64,000 bases of DNA from Pedobacter petrophilus (GTDB taxonomy: Bacteria; Bacteroidota; Bacteroidia; Sphingobacteriales; Sphingobacteriaceae), in the NCBI RefSeq assembly GCF_009674725.1, contig NZ_WKKH01000010.1:1-64000 (forward strand), in the 5' to 3' direction. Shown here piece by piece: positions 28,501-36,926 of this stretch. The translations under genes were made by a program, and so were the position numbers. Within the stretch, counting starts at the first letter, position 1. Every line of letters begins with the position of its first letter. Below the pieces are notes generated by a model. It searched no databases and had not been told where the DNA came from. It was given only the letters and a program-made list of their open reading frames with translations.

Positions 28501-28571
28501 TTATTCTTAACAAAATCGGGTGTATTGTTATACTCCTCTAAGCCTTTCCAGTATTTTTTGTTGCTTTCCAT
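25551..28571 (-). CDS. actB: Alternative complex III subunit ActB (molybdopterin-like plus iron-sulfur fusion)
   Basis: 1006 residues. A Tat-like [20 protein letters not shown] (residues 49-68) suggests export of the folded protein and possibly lipidation at Cys68. The middle (about 80-740) is a molybdopterin-oxidoreductase-like domain, which in this family has lost the cofactor. The C-terminal part (about 760-970) is a four-cluster ferredoxin domain: [51 protein letters not shown] and CSMCIQRIQ with CQEACSANA. It wires quinol electrons from ActC to the hemes of ActA and ActE. The fusion of the two enzyme parts is normal for ActB. Confidence 0.94.
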   Translation of the reverse strand: [1006 protein letters not shown]

Positions 28572-28619
28572 TTAAGCTATATTACTGTTTATTCGAACGT
28601 TCTTACTAAACTCTATCTA

Positions 28620-29933
28620 TTAATAGTGGCATTTACCACACTCTAAACCACCCAATAACGCTGGTGTAATTTTCTCGCCTTTTTTAATTTTCTCATGCGC
28701 TTCGATCACCTTAGCATAGAAAGCATTATTTTTCTGACCAGAAATATCAGTTTCCTTATGGCAGTTGATACACCATTTCATGGTTAATGGAGAATATTGG
28801 TAAATTTCTTCCATTGTATTAACCGGACCATGACAAGCAAAACACACAGGTTCTGTTGGCTGTAAACCTTTTGCTTTACGAATTGCATCTTCTGCAACCA
28901 CTACGTGTTGTGAGTGATTGAAGTAAGCAAAATCTGGCAGGTTGTGCACACGCACCCACTCCATTGGTTTTGATTTACTCTCATCGTATTTCTGCGTTTC
29001 AGGATCGTAACCCAATGCATTGTAGATCTTTTTGATTTCCGGAGAAATTTCACCATCATACTTATCTCTTGCCTGTACTGCTTTATGGCAGTTCATACAA
29101 ACATTTAAGGAAGGAATCGTAGCATTTTTAGATTTAAACGCTCCATTGTGGCAATACTGGCAATCAATCTGATTGATTCCGGCGTGCAACTCGTGAGAGA
29201 ATTTAATCGGCTGTACTGGCTGGTAACCGGTATGAACCCCCGTATTCCACATACCCATCCAACCAAATGAACCTAAAGCAATGATTAGACACAAGATGAA
29301 GAACATTACGAACTTCTTGTTTTTAAACATCTTGCGAACACCCACTTTTAAAGGCACATCTTCTTCCATCTCAATGCCTTGTTTTTGTAAAATTAAGCGC
29401 TCCAATAATTTACTGGCACGACCTAAGATTACTAAAATAACAATAGCAACAATTACAATGGCAATGATCCCTGCAAGCGATAAACCAGAAGTACCTTCAT
29501 CTTTTGCTGATGCAGAACCAGCAGCACCTTCAGCACCAGCTGCAGGCTTAGGCTCACCTTCCTGAATGTAGGCTAAAATGTCTTTTACTTTAGCTTCATC
29601 CAGTTCAGGGAAAGCAGTCATGGCTACTTTTCCGTTTTCATTGAATAACTTAACTGCCTCCGGATTTCCAGATGCGATCAGCGCCTGAGAATTAGGAATC
29701 CACTTTAAAAGGAATTCTTCTGAATGGCGATCGGTAACTCCGGTTAAGGCAGGACCGACTAATTTCGCATCTAAGGCGTGGCATGACGAACATTTAGCTT
29801 TGAAAAGCGTTCTCCCCTCTTTAGCATCCTGCGCGTTAACAGTCGAAACTGCTATTACAGAAATTGCTGAAAATAGGAATAACGACTTCCAAACACTTTT
29901 TAAAATCATCGAGATATCTCTCATAATGAACAC
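28620..29933 (-). CDS. actA: Alternative complex III subunit ActA with extra N-terminal cytochrome c domain
   Basis: 437 residues and six CXXCH motifs. The N-terminal secreted domain has one (CSSCH, 48-52) and looks like a small class I cytochrome c (about 36-127). It is followed by an Ala/Gly-rich linker, a membrane helix at about 153-170 and a second at about 207-224. The ActA pentaheme domain then carries CQYCH 258, CMNCH 279, CFACH 364, CINCH 388 and CGKCH 432. It is the heme-rich exit of the complex. Met1, 4 and 9 are all possible starts. It is the first gene of the act-cox operon, about 70 bp after a TAnnTTTG promoter element. Confidence 0.92.
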   Translation of the reverse strand: MFIMRDISMILKSVWKSLFLFSAISVIAVSTVNAQDAKEGRTLFKAKCSSCHALDAKLVGPALTGVTDRHSEEFLLKWIPNSQALIASGNPEAVKLFNENGKVAMTAFPELDEAKVKDILAYIQEGEPKPAAGAEGAAGSASAKDEGTSGLSLAGIIAIVIVAIVILVILGRASKLLERLILQKQGIEMEEDVPLKVGVRKMFKNKKFVMFFILCLIIALGSFGWMGMWNTGVHTGYQPVQPIKFSHELHAGINQIDCQYCHNGAFKSKNATIPSLNVCMNCHKAVQARDKYDGEISPEIKKIYNALGYDPETQKYDESKSKPMEWVRVHNLPDFAYFNHSQHVVVAEDAIRKAKGLQPTEPVCFACHGPVNTMEEIYQYSPLTMKWCINCHKETDISGQKNNAFYAKVIEAHEKIKKGEKITPALLGGLECGKCHY

Positions 29934-30005
29934 TTTATACTTATTTAATTTACTTTTTGTTGTGAACTTGATGCCTGAGCTATGGTAGCCCCATCAAAAC
30001 TTGAA

Positions 30006-30013
30006 CAAAAGTA
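30006..30013 (-). promoter_or_regulatory. Probable promoter (-7 element) of the act-cox operon
   Basis: TACTTTTG on the minus strand matches TAnnTTTG and lies about 73 bp before actA. The -33 region about 19 nt upstream lacks a good TTG, so either the promoter is weak in that element or it is activator-dependent. Confidence 0.5.
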
Positions 30014-30177
30014 TAACTTATTAATAAATCCCATGACATAATAGTGACCGGAAATACAATTTATAATCATTCTAAACAAATGTCGTTTCTGGCCTTTCAG
30101 GCAAGAAAAATGCCCATTTTTGACCTTCATCTCAAATGGGCATTTCGAAATCTATTTGCTTTATTCGATTTTCCTTT

Positions 30178-31158
30178 TTATTGTTTCAATATCCAGGCGA
30201 ACATTAACGGAGCAACGATTGTCGCATCACTTTCTACAATAAATTTCGGCGTATTGATATCTAATTTCCCCCAGGTAATCTTTTCATTCGGAACTGCACC
30301 AGAATAAGAACCATAAGAAGTAGTAGAATCAGAGATCTGGCAGAAGTAGCTCCAGAAAGGAATATTTTCCATTTCCATATCCTGATAAAGCATTGGAACT
30401 ACACAAATCGGGAAGTCACCGGCTATGCCACCACCAATCTGGAAGAAACCAATTCCTTTGCCACCACTATTTGCAATATACCAATCGGCTAACCAACCCA
30501 TATATTCGATACCACCTTTAACAGTGGTTGCGGTAAGTTCATTTTTCATTACGTAAGAAGCAAAAATATTACCCATGGTAGAATCTTCCCATCCCGGCAC
30601 AACAATTGGCAAATTCTTTTCTGCCGCAGCAAGCATCCATGAATTTTTCGGATCAATTTCATAATATTGTTCCAAATCGCCGCTCAGCAGCATTTTGTAC
30701 ATAAATTCATGCGGGAAATAGCGTTCGCCAGCTGCTTCTGCATCCATCCAGATTTTTTGGATGTGTTTTTGCAAACGGCGGAAGGCTTCTTCTTCCGGAA
30801 TACAGGTATCCGTAACGCGGTTGTAATGGTTTTCTAAAAGATCCCATTCATCCTGCGGACTTAAATCGCGGTAATTAGGTACGCGTTTATAGTGTGAGTG
30901 TGCAACCAGGTTCATAATATCTTCTTCCAGGTTGGCACCAGTACAAGAAATAATGGCCACTTTATCCTGACGGATCATTTCTGCAAGTGAAATTCCCAAT
31001 TCTGCAGTACTCATCGCGCCAGCAAGGGTAATCATCATTTTGCCCCCCTCATCTAAATGCGTTTCATACCCTTTAGCCGCATCCATCATTGCTGCAGCAT
31101 TAAAGTGGAGGTAATTACGCTCCATAAACTGAGATATCGGTCCTCTTGTATTGCTCAT
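30178..31158 (-). CDS. Deoxyhypusine synthase-like protein
   Basis: 326 residues from the ATG at 31158 (MSNTRGPISQFMERNYLHFN); the frame is open to 31233, but the extra residues look untranslated. Landmarks of the NAD-dependent deoxyhypusine synthase family: ITLAGAMSTAELGISLAEMI, SCTGANLEEDI, PIVVPGWEDSTMGN, IGGGIAGDFPI, SDSTTSYGSYSGAVPNEKI. The lysine that forms the enzyme-substrate intermediate is conserved in ITWGKLD (Lys298). In eukaryotes and archaea this enzyme modifies eIF5A/aIF5A with spermidine; bacteria lack that target, and bacterial homologues are thought to act on polyamines or unknown substrates. The gene is isolated, divergent from the barrel protein. Function is therefore open. 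Confidence 0.88.
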   Translation of the reverse strand: MSNTRGPISQFMERNYLHFNAAAMMDAAKGYETHLDEGGKMMITLAGAMSTAELGISLAEMIRQDKVAIISCTGANLEEDIMNLVAHSHYKRVPNYRDLSPQDEWDLLENHYNRVTDTCIPEEEAFRRLQKHIQKIWMDAEAAGERYFPHEFMYKMLLSGDLEQYYEIDPKNSWMLAAAEKNLPIVVPGWEDSTMGNIFASYVMKNELTATTVKGGIEYMGWLADWYIANSGGKGIGFFQIGGGIAGDFPICVVPMLYQDMEMENIPFWSYFCQISDSTTSYGSYSGAVPNEKITWGKLDINTPKFIVESDATIVAPLMFAWILKQ

Positions 31159-31376
31159 TTTGTTTTGTCTTATTTGCCGCAAAAATAGGTATTTAGCTGG
31201 AAACTTAACCGCAAAGACTGCAAAGTTTTTCACAAAGCAGGCAAAGTAAAATTTTCATATCTTAATTAACGGCTAAGCCGATCATCAATAAGCAGCGAAC
31301 AAATCACCATTGAACCGGTGAACTAATGACCAATGAACCGATAAATCTTAAATAAAATTTCAGTTAATTTGCGGCG

Positions 31377-32504
31377 ATGAAAAAATATTACCTGATCATT
31401 GTTCTTGCCTTAATTTCCGGAAGCTCATTTGGCCAAATGAAATTGATTAAAAAGTTACTTTCTAACGAAAAAGACACGTTACGTAAGGCAAGTTTTTTAC
31501 CGCTTCCCTCTTTCGGTTATGCACAGGAAACCGGCTTTCAGTTTGGTGTCGGTGCGATAGTGGGCTTTTATACCGATCGTGCAGATACAACAAACCGTCC
31601 ATCTTCAGTAACCTTAAACCTAAACTATTCTACATTGAAAGCTTATAACATGAGTTCGATGGTAGATATTTGGGGGAAAGGAAATAAGCTTCATTATATT
31701 GGAGAATTACGCTTTAAAAGGATGCCATTTAATTTTTATGGCATTGGCAACAGCACGGAAGAAGCGAATGAAGATAAATTAATCCAGCAACAGATTAAGG
31801 TATTGCTTCAGGCCGAAAAACAGTTATTGCCAAAAGCATATACGGGTGCTTCCATTGGTTTTGAGAATTATAAATACAGAGATTTAGTGGAAGATGGCAT
31901 TTTTAGCCGCGATCCTTATTATAACAACAGGCGGGGAAGTGTTTTCTACTTAGGCGTATCGCAGAGTTATGATTCCAGGAATAACAATAATTATACAACG
32001 AAAGGGCTTTTTGTAAGGGGAACTTACCAGTATGCCCCTGATGTTTTTTCGGATGGAAACTTTACCGGCAGTCAGATAAAAATTGACGCCAGAAACTTCT
32101 GGACGTTAAATAAAAGCTTCGCTATCGGTGTACAGGGATTATACAACACTGTTATTGGTAAAAATACACCAATATATTTGCTGCCGCAGATGGGCAATGA
32201 TGAAATGATGCGTGGTTATTATGGCGGGCGATATAGGGATGAGAATTTACTGGCCTTTCAGGCAGAATTACGTTATCGCTACAGCAGCCGCTTTGGCGCC
32301 ACACTTTTCGGTGGTACAGGTACCGTTTGGGGAATTGATGATTTCTCCACCAGTTCATTTAAACCCAACTACGGTGCAGGTTTTAGGTATTTCTTCGATC
32401 CGGAAAAAGGCATCAGTATTCGTTTAGATTATGGAATCGGAGAAAAAAGGCCAAACGAAAAACGCCAGAGTGGATTTTACCTCAGCATAGCGGAAGCGTT
32501 TTAG
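31377..32504 (+). CDS. Surface-antigen (D15/BamA-like) outer-membrane beta-barrel protein
   Basis: 375 residues with a signal peptide ending near SSFGQ. The rest consists of alternating beta strands with aromatic girdles, including FLPLPSFGYAQETGFQFGVG at the first strand, GVSQSYDSRNNNNYTTKGLF typical of the Omp85/D15 barrel, LLAFQAELRYRYSSRFGATL, and FRYFFDPEKGISIRLDYGIG before the terminal LSIAEAF with a C-terminal Phe. There is no POTRA domain, so it is not BamA itself. Relatives in Bacteroidota are annotated as outer-membrane assembly or transport barrels of unknown substrate. It is transcribed alone on the plus strand and ends at a bidirectional hairpin. Confidence 0.82.
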   Translation: MKKYYLIIVLALISGSSFGQMKLIKKLLSNEKDTLRKASFLPLPSFGYAQETGFQFGVGAIVGFYTDRADTTNRPSSVTLNLNYSTLKAYNMSSMVDIWGKGNKLHYIGELRFKRMPFNFYGIGNSTEEANEDKLIQQQIKVLLQAEKQLLPKAYTGASIGFENYKYRDLVEDGIFSRDPYYNNRRGSVFYLGVSQSYDSRNNNNYTTKGLFVRGTYQYAPDVFSDGNFTGSQIKIDARNFWTLNKSFAIGVQGLYNTVIGKNTPIYLLPQMGNDEMMRGYYGGRYRDENLLAFQAELRYRYSSRFGATLFGGTGTVWGIDDFSTSSFKPNYGAGFRYFFDPEKGISIRLDYGIGEKRPNEKRQSGFYLSIAEAF

Positions 32505-32537
32505 AAAATTGAATTCCAAAAATTCTAATTAAACCAA

Positions 32538-32569
32538 AGTTTATGCTGAACATAAAAACAGCATAAACT
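32538..32569. terminator. Bidirectional hairpin between convergent genes
   Basis: A perfect 11-bp inverted repeat (32538-32548 with 32559-32569, arm AGTTTATGCTG) with a 10-nt A-rich loop. It sits between the barrel gene ending at 32504 (plus) and the receptor gene ending at 32572 (minus), so it can serve both. Confidence 0.65.
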
Positions 32570-32571
32570 AC

Positions 32572-34950
32572 TTAATTGCTCCTTTTTCGTTCTTCATCAT
32601 TTCCGGCTTTTCTATCTAACTGCTTAATTTTATCATTCCCAAAGTTATACCGAACTGTAATGCGGAGTTGCTTGGCGTCATAATAATTTTTATATTCTTG
32701 CTTAATATTATTGATCAAACTGGTAAAGCGGTACTGATTGCTTCTTAATAAGTCACTTGAACTGATTGCCAACTGAAGTTTCTTATTTAAGAACAAGGCT
32801 TTAATACCTAAATCCAAATTATATTGGCTTTTATTATTATTCAAACCGTCCACTGTTGGCAACTGGTACCAGAAATTTACATCAGCAAAAACAGTTTTAG
32901 GTTTATTCAGTATCAGTTGATTTGAGGTGGAGAAATAAGCTCCAAATCCGTTCAGGTTATGTACTGTTTGCATGATATTAGATTTCGCTGCATTGTAGAA
33001 AACATCAATCTGATTAATACTCTGCCAAACTTTAAAAGGATTTATTATTACGGTGTTACTCAACTGGTAGTTATTGCCTGTGATAAAATTAATGGGTTTG
33101 GAAAACTGAATATTGCTAAATTCATCTACAAAATTGATATCATTAAAGCCATTTAGGGTTTTACTAAAGGAAAAGGCGCTGATTAGTTTATTTTTATAAC
33201 TGTGCGAAAACTCCATATTGTGATTGAATGATGGGTTTAAAAAAGGATTTCCTTCCGCATAGGCAAACTGATTGCTATACCAGCGAAAAGGATTTAGTTT
33301 CCGGTAAGCAGGGCGATTTATCCTTCGCCCGTAGTGAATAGAAAAAACACTTTGCTCATTTAGTTTGTAAGAGATAAAGGCAGTGGGAAAAAGCTGGAAA
33401 TACCGATTTTGATTACCCTCATTGATTGAAGTACCATTAACCTGGGTATATTCTCCACGTAATCCAACTTTAAATTCCCATGCATGGCTCCTTTTATTCC
33501 AATCCAGATAAAGTGCCTGGGTATTTTCTTTATAGTTAAAATTGTTAACCTGACTTATATCAGGTTCATAGCCATTATTTTCCTTATTAAAAAAGGCCAC
33601 ATCACTTTGGTTATTAATAAAGCTAATTTTTGCTCCCATTGATATCTTAAAGGTTTTGAATGGTAAATCTGCATCTACTTTTACTGTAAAAAAGTTGATG
33701 ATTTGCTTACTGGCAGATAAATATTCAGCAAATGAATTTGGAATCACATTTCCTTGCTCCAGATAACTGGTATTATTAAAAAACCTGCTCCTGTTTTCAT
33801 GATAACCAAACCAGTCTCCATTCAAAATAATCTGCTTTCCTGTTGAATCAATAAGGTGTTTTAGAAACACATTTGCTGCGCTAAAATCAGACCTGATCTT
33901 TGCAGCTGCATCAGAATTTAGCACGGAATCAATTCTTCCGGCTTGATTGTAAATCGCTGTTTTTATATTTTCTTCAGAATGAAAATTTGTTAAACCGCCA
34001 TTGTATGATATACCCAATAAGGTCTTTTTTGACAACTGATCATCTATGCTCAATTGTACGGAAGGAACGGTTCTGAAGTTCCTATCCTTATTTACGGTAT
34101 TCCAGGTTTGATTTTGATAAAAAATATTGGTTTGCTCAAAAGGCACCAGAGACCCTTTTCTAATATTAAAACTGGTGTTGATGGTAATTTTATCCTTTTG
34201 ATAACTAAAGTTTCCACCAGTAGAAGCTGTTAGATAGGTAGCCTGTGTCAAAACTGCATTTACGGCCCCCTTAAAGCCAGACGTGTTAACTTTTTTAATT
34301 ACAAAATTAATGAGTCCGTTATTCCCTTGTGCATCATATTTTGCCGGCGGATTGGTAATCACTTCTATCTTTGAAATTTGATCTGATGAAAGAGACATAA
34401 GGTAAGTTGATAATTCATCATCCGTTAATTGGATCAACTTATCATTGACCATCACATTTACTACACCTTTACCAATGAGCGAAATCCTTCCATTTAAAAC
34501 CCTTACACCAGGAACTTTTGCCAGCAACTCCAAAGCATCGGTTCCAATGGCAGAAACACTGCTTTCTACGTTAAAGACTGTTCGGTCTATTTTACGTTCT
34601 ATTAAAGGTTTTTTGCTACTTATCTCAACATCAGCAAGCTTATGAGAAGTATTTCTAAGCCGAATATTCATGATCGTATCTAGCTTTAAGCTAAACTTAC
34701 GGCGCTCAGTCTCAAAATTAATACTTGTAAAATCGACCGAATATTGACCAGACTTTAAATTATAGTAAGCATAAAAGCCCAGGCTATCAGTTTGAGTATA
34801 CCTTACATTATTCTTTTCATCAATAAGTTTTAAATTAACCAAAGGAATATTTCGGCTTTGCTGATCAGTTATTCGTCCCGAAAATTTAATCTGTGCCTCA
34901 CTTGACAAACACACAAATAATATAAGAATAGAAAATATAATCTTATGCAT
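32572..34950 (-). CDS. Outer-membrane beta-barrel receptor-like protein
   Basis: 792 residues from the ATG at 34950, which gives a clean signal peptide (MHKIIFSILILFVCLSSEAQ). A carboxypeptidase-regulatory-like domain (about 22-100, FSGRITDQQSRNIPLVNLKL), a plug-like domain (ALELLAKVPGVRVLNGRISL, VITNPPAKYDAQGNNGLINF) and a long barrel follow. It resembles TonB-dependent receptors of the outer-membrane beta-barrel family common in Bacteroidota, but no TonB box is obvious and no SusD partner is present. It begins 57 bp after the M56-amidase gene on the same strand, with a small TACTTTA/TAAAGTA palindrome in the gap (34973-34988), so cotranscription with the BlaI unit is possible but unproven. 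Confidence 0.83.
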   Translation of the reverse strand: MHKIIFSILILFVCLSSEAQIKFSGRITDQQSRNIPLVNLKLIDEKNNVRYTQTDSLGFYAYYNLKSGQYSVDFTSINFETERRKFSLKLDTIMNIRLRNTSHKLADVEISSKKPLIERKIDRTVFNVESSVSAIGTDALELLAKVPGVRVLNGRISLIGKGVVNVMVNDKLIQLTDDELSTYLMSLSSDQISKIEVITNPPAKYDAQGNNGLINFVIKKVNTSGFKGAVNAVLTQATYLTASTGGNFSYQKDKITINTSFNIRKGSLVPFEQTNIFYQNQTWNTVNKDRNFRTVPSVQLSIDDQLSKKTLLGISYNGGLTNFHSEENIKTAIYNQAGRIDSVLNSDAAAKIRSDFSAANVFLKHLIDSTGKQIILNGDWFGYHENRSRFFNNTSYLEQGNVIPNSFAEYLSASKQIINFFTVKVDADLPFKTFKISMGAKISFINNQSDVAFFNKENNGYEPDISQVNNFNYKENTQALYLDWNKRSHAWEFKVGLRGEYTQVNGTSINEGNQNRYFQLFPTAFISYKLNEQSVFSIHYGRRINRPAYRKLNPFRWYSNQFAYAEGNPFLNPSFNHNMEFSHSYKNKLISAFSFSKTLNGFNDINFVDEFSNIQFSKPINFITGNNYQLSNTVIINPFKVWQSINQIDVFYNAAKSNIMQTVHNLNGFGAYFSTSNQLILNKPKTVFADVNFWYQLPTVDGLNNNKSQYNLDLGIKALFLNKKLQLAISSSDLLRSNQYRFTSLINNIKQEYKNYYDAKQLRITVRYNFGNDKIKQLDRKAGNDEERKRSN

Positions 34951-35007
34951 TAAATAATTGACTGCAAGCACTTACTTTAAATAAAGTATCCATTCCATAA
35001 GCTTTTT

Positions 35008-36558
35008 TTAGCAACCGCCCTCTGAAAACTGTACAAATCCATCCAAAATGAGATTGCTCACTTTGCGAATGTTTTTTTCTTCGTTGATGAACTTCAGATT
35101 ATTTTCGTCTGAGAGGTTTCCCAGTTCGATTAATACTGCAGGCACCTTAGCTTCCCTTAACAAAAGGAGATTGGCATCTTTCAAAGCATCTTTTACTTCA
35201 ATGCCTTTTAGTCCGTTTAATTTATTAAGGATGCCTATACCCAAATTTTCGGCCACTTTGATGTTGCTGTTCAGTTTGGAAACGTAGACCTCGATTCCAT
35301 TTGATGCCGTTTGATGATCAAGTGAAGCATTATGATGGATGGAAATAAATGCTGTGGCTTTTTGCTTTGGCAAGCGATCACGAAGTGATAAAAACTGATC
35401 GTCGCTTCTTGTCAGGATAACTTTTATACCTCTTTTTGCAGCTTCTTCTTTTAAGATCTTAACTGCACGAAGGTTTAAGTCTTTTTCCTTTTGTCCATCT
35501 AATGCCGTAATTGCATCATCTTTACCGCCATGACCAGCATCTACTACCAATACCATCTCCCTGGCTTTGAACGCAGAAGTCGCATTGGGGTTCACATTGA
35601 TTGCATATTCAGAATAAGCCAACCCTGAAGTGCCGATGGCGGTGATTTCAGTTGGATTTTTAGCCAATGCAGCTTTGTTAATTTCCACATCTTTGCGGTT
35701 TACAAATGCGACTGAACAAATAAAGACAACTGGTACTGTTAGAAAATAAGAAAGCTTCTGAAGCTTTGAATTTGGTTCTTTGTACATAATCATAATTCTG
35801 TTTTTTAGCGGAAGTTTACTAAAGCTATTGATGGCGTAGTTCTTTGCCGGCATCGCCAGGCTCAACAGTAAAGAAGCATAAGTATTTTTATCAGCTATTC
35901 TTGATATTTCTCGGTCTGCCAGAAATTCATGATTATGGTCTACGGCGTTTCTCCAGAAATAAATCGCCGGATTGAACCAAAGAACAGTGGTAGCCAGATT
36001 CACCAGCGCCTTATCAAATGCATGCAATTGTTGTACATGAACCCGTTCGTGCTTGATTACTAACGCCCGCTCATTTGGGCGCAAAGCCGAATCAATCACA
36101 ATCGTATTAAAGAAGGAACAATTTTTTATGGTCGACTGAGACTGAACCAGCAAAGCATCATCCTCCTGCCCAACCTTATATTTACGCAGCTGATTTTTAA
36201 TATAAAAAAACATCCATAACCACCTTAATAAAAACATGACCGACACACCAGCATATATATAAGTGAGCGTATCCATCCAGCTAAAGCCAGGGTTTGTAGA
36301 ATGACGGCCTTCAACAGCATCTTTTTCAAAACCAGTTTCTTTACTGTAAACCACTTCAGGATTATTTTCCCGATCAGCCACACTTACTTCATGTATGCGT
36401 TCCACCGTTAATGCCGGAATGGTGAAACTCAATAACAGCATCAGCAACAGGTAAATCCTATTCAAATTAAAAAAAGTGAGCTTCGCCAAAAACAGTTGAT
36501 ACATTACAAAAAATAGTGCAGTACAAGCGGAAACCTTGAGTAAATAGATTAAAATCAT
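35008..36558 (-). CDS. BlaR1-type M56 membrane metalloprotease fused to N-acetylmuramoyl-L-alanine amidase
   Basis: 516 residues with two complete enzyme parts. The N-terminal half has membrane helices at about 1-20, 32-50, 98-118 and 270-287, with an M56 zinc site HERVH (170-174) and downstream HNHEFLADREISR supplying the third ligand, as in BlaR1/MecR1. After the last helix, at about 334-512, comes an Amidase_3 domain: VVDAGHGGKDD (His343), Glu358 in QKEKDLNLRA, ISIHHNAS (His408) and VLIELGNLSDE (Glu478), so all zinc ligands and the catalytic Glu are present. In BlaR1 this position holds the extracellular beta-lactam sensor. By topology the amidase should face the periplasm. It overlaps the blaI-like repressor gene by 4 nt. 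Most likely it senses or acts on peptidoglycan and then cuts the repressor. Confidence 0.88.
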   Translation of the reverse strand: MILIYLLKVSACTALFFVMYQLFLAKLTFFNLNRIYLLLMLLLSFTIPALTVERIHEVSVADRENNPEVVYSKETGFEKDAVEGRHSTNPGFSWMDTLTYIYAGVSVMFLLRWLWMFFYIKNQLRKYKVGQEDDALLVQSQSTIKNCSFFNTIVIDSALRPNERALVIKHERVHVQQLHAFDKALVNLATTVLWFNPAIYFWRNAVDHNHEFLADREISRIADKNTYASLLLSLAMPAKNYAINSFSKLPLKNRIMIMYKEPNSKLQKLSYFLTVPVVFICSVAFVNRKDVEINKAALAKNPTEITAIGTSGLAYSEYAINVNPNATSAFKAREMVLVVDAGHGGKDDAITALDGQKEKDLNLRAVKILKEEAAKRGIKVILTRSDDQFLSLRDRLPKQKATAFISIHHNASLDHQTASNGIEVYVSKLNSNIKVAENLGIGILNKLNGLKGIEVKDALKDANLLLLREAKVPAVLIELGNLSDENNLKFINEEKNIRKVSNLILDGFVQFSEGGC

Positions 36559-36923
36559 TTGTTCTGATTTTGGTTGATGATTTTTTTGATCTCTTCGATA
36601 TCCTTTTCACTTAACTTTTCTTCTTTCACCATAAAGGATAAAAGGCTCGCTGGTGAATTATCGAAATAACCGGAAAATAGCTTAGAAAAAGTTGTCTTGG
36701 TATATTGGTCTTTAGTGATGGCAGGGAAATACTCGTAAGTTTTACCGTAAGCCTTGTAATTTACATAGCCTTTTTTTTCCAAAAGCCGCACGATAGAAGA
36801 AATCGTGTTATAAGGAGGCTTAGGCTCATCATCCAATTCATCAATAATATCTTTCACAAAAGCTTTTTGCAGTCGCCATAAAACCTGCATAATGCGTTCT
36901 TCCGTTTTGGTTAATTCTTCCAT
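36555..36923 (-). CDS. BlaI/MecI-family transcriptional repressor
   Basis: 122 residues from the ATG at 36923; a TTG six bases upstream is in frame, but ATG is preferred. The winged-helix landmarks TKTEERIMQVLWRLQKAFVK, NTISSIVRLLEKKGYVNYKA and GKTYEYFPAITKDQY and the helical dimerisation tail are all present, at the normal family length. BlaI proteins repress their own operon as dimers and are inactivated by the M56 protease encoded with them. Here the stop overlaps the M56-amidase start (ATGA), and three matching operator-like palindromes cover the promoter. Confidence 0.93.
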   Translation of the reverse strand: MEELTKTEERIMQVLWRLQKAFVKDIIDELDDEPKPPYNTISSIVRLLEKKGYVNYKAYGKTYEYFPAITKDQYTKTTFSKLFSGYFDNSPASLLSFMVKEEKLSEKDIEEIKKIINQNQNK

Positions 36924-36926
36924 ACC

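Noticed and set aside
25551..28571. ActB as an active molybdenum enzyme
   Set aside because: Its gene context and fused four-cluster domain mark it as the complex III subunit, a family that has lost the molybdenum cofactor.
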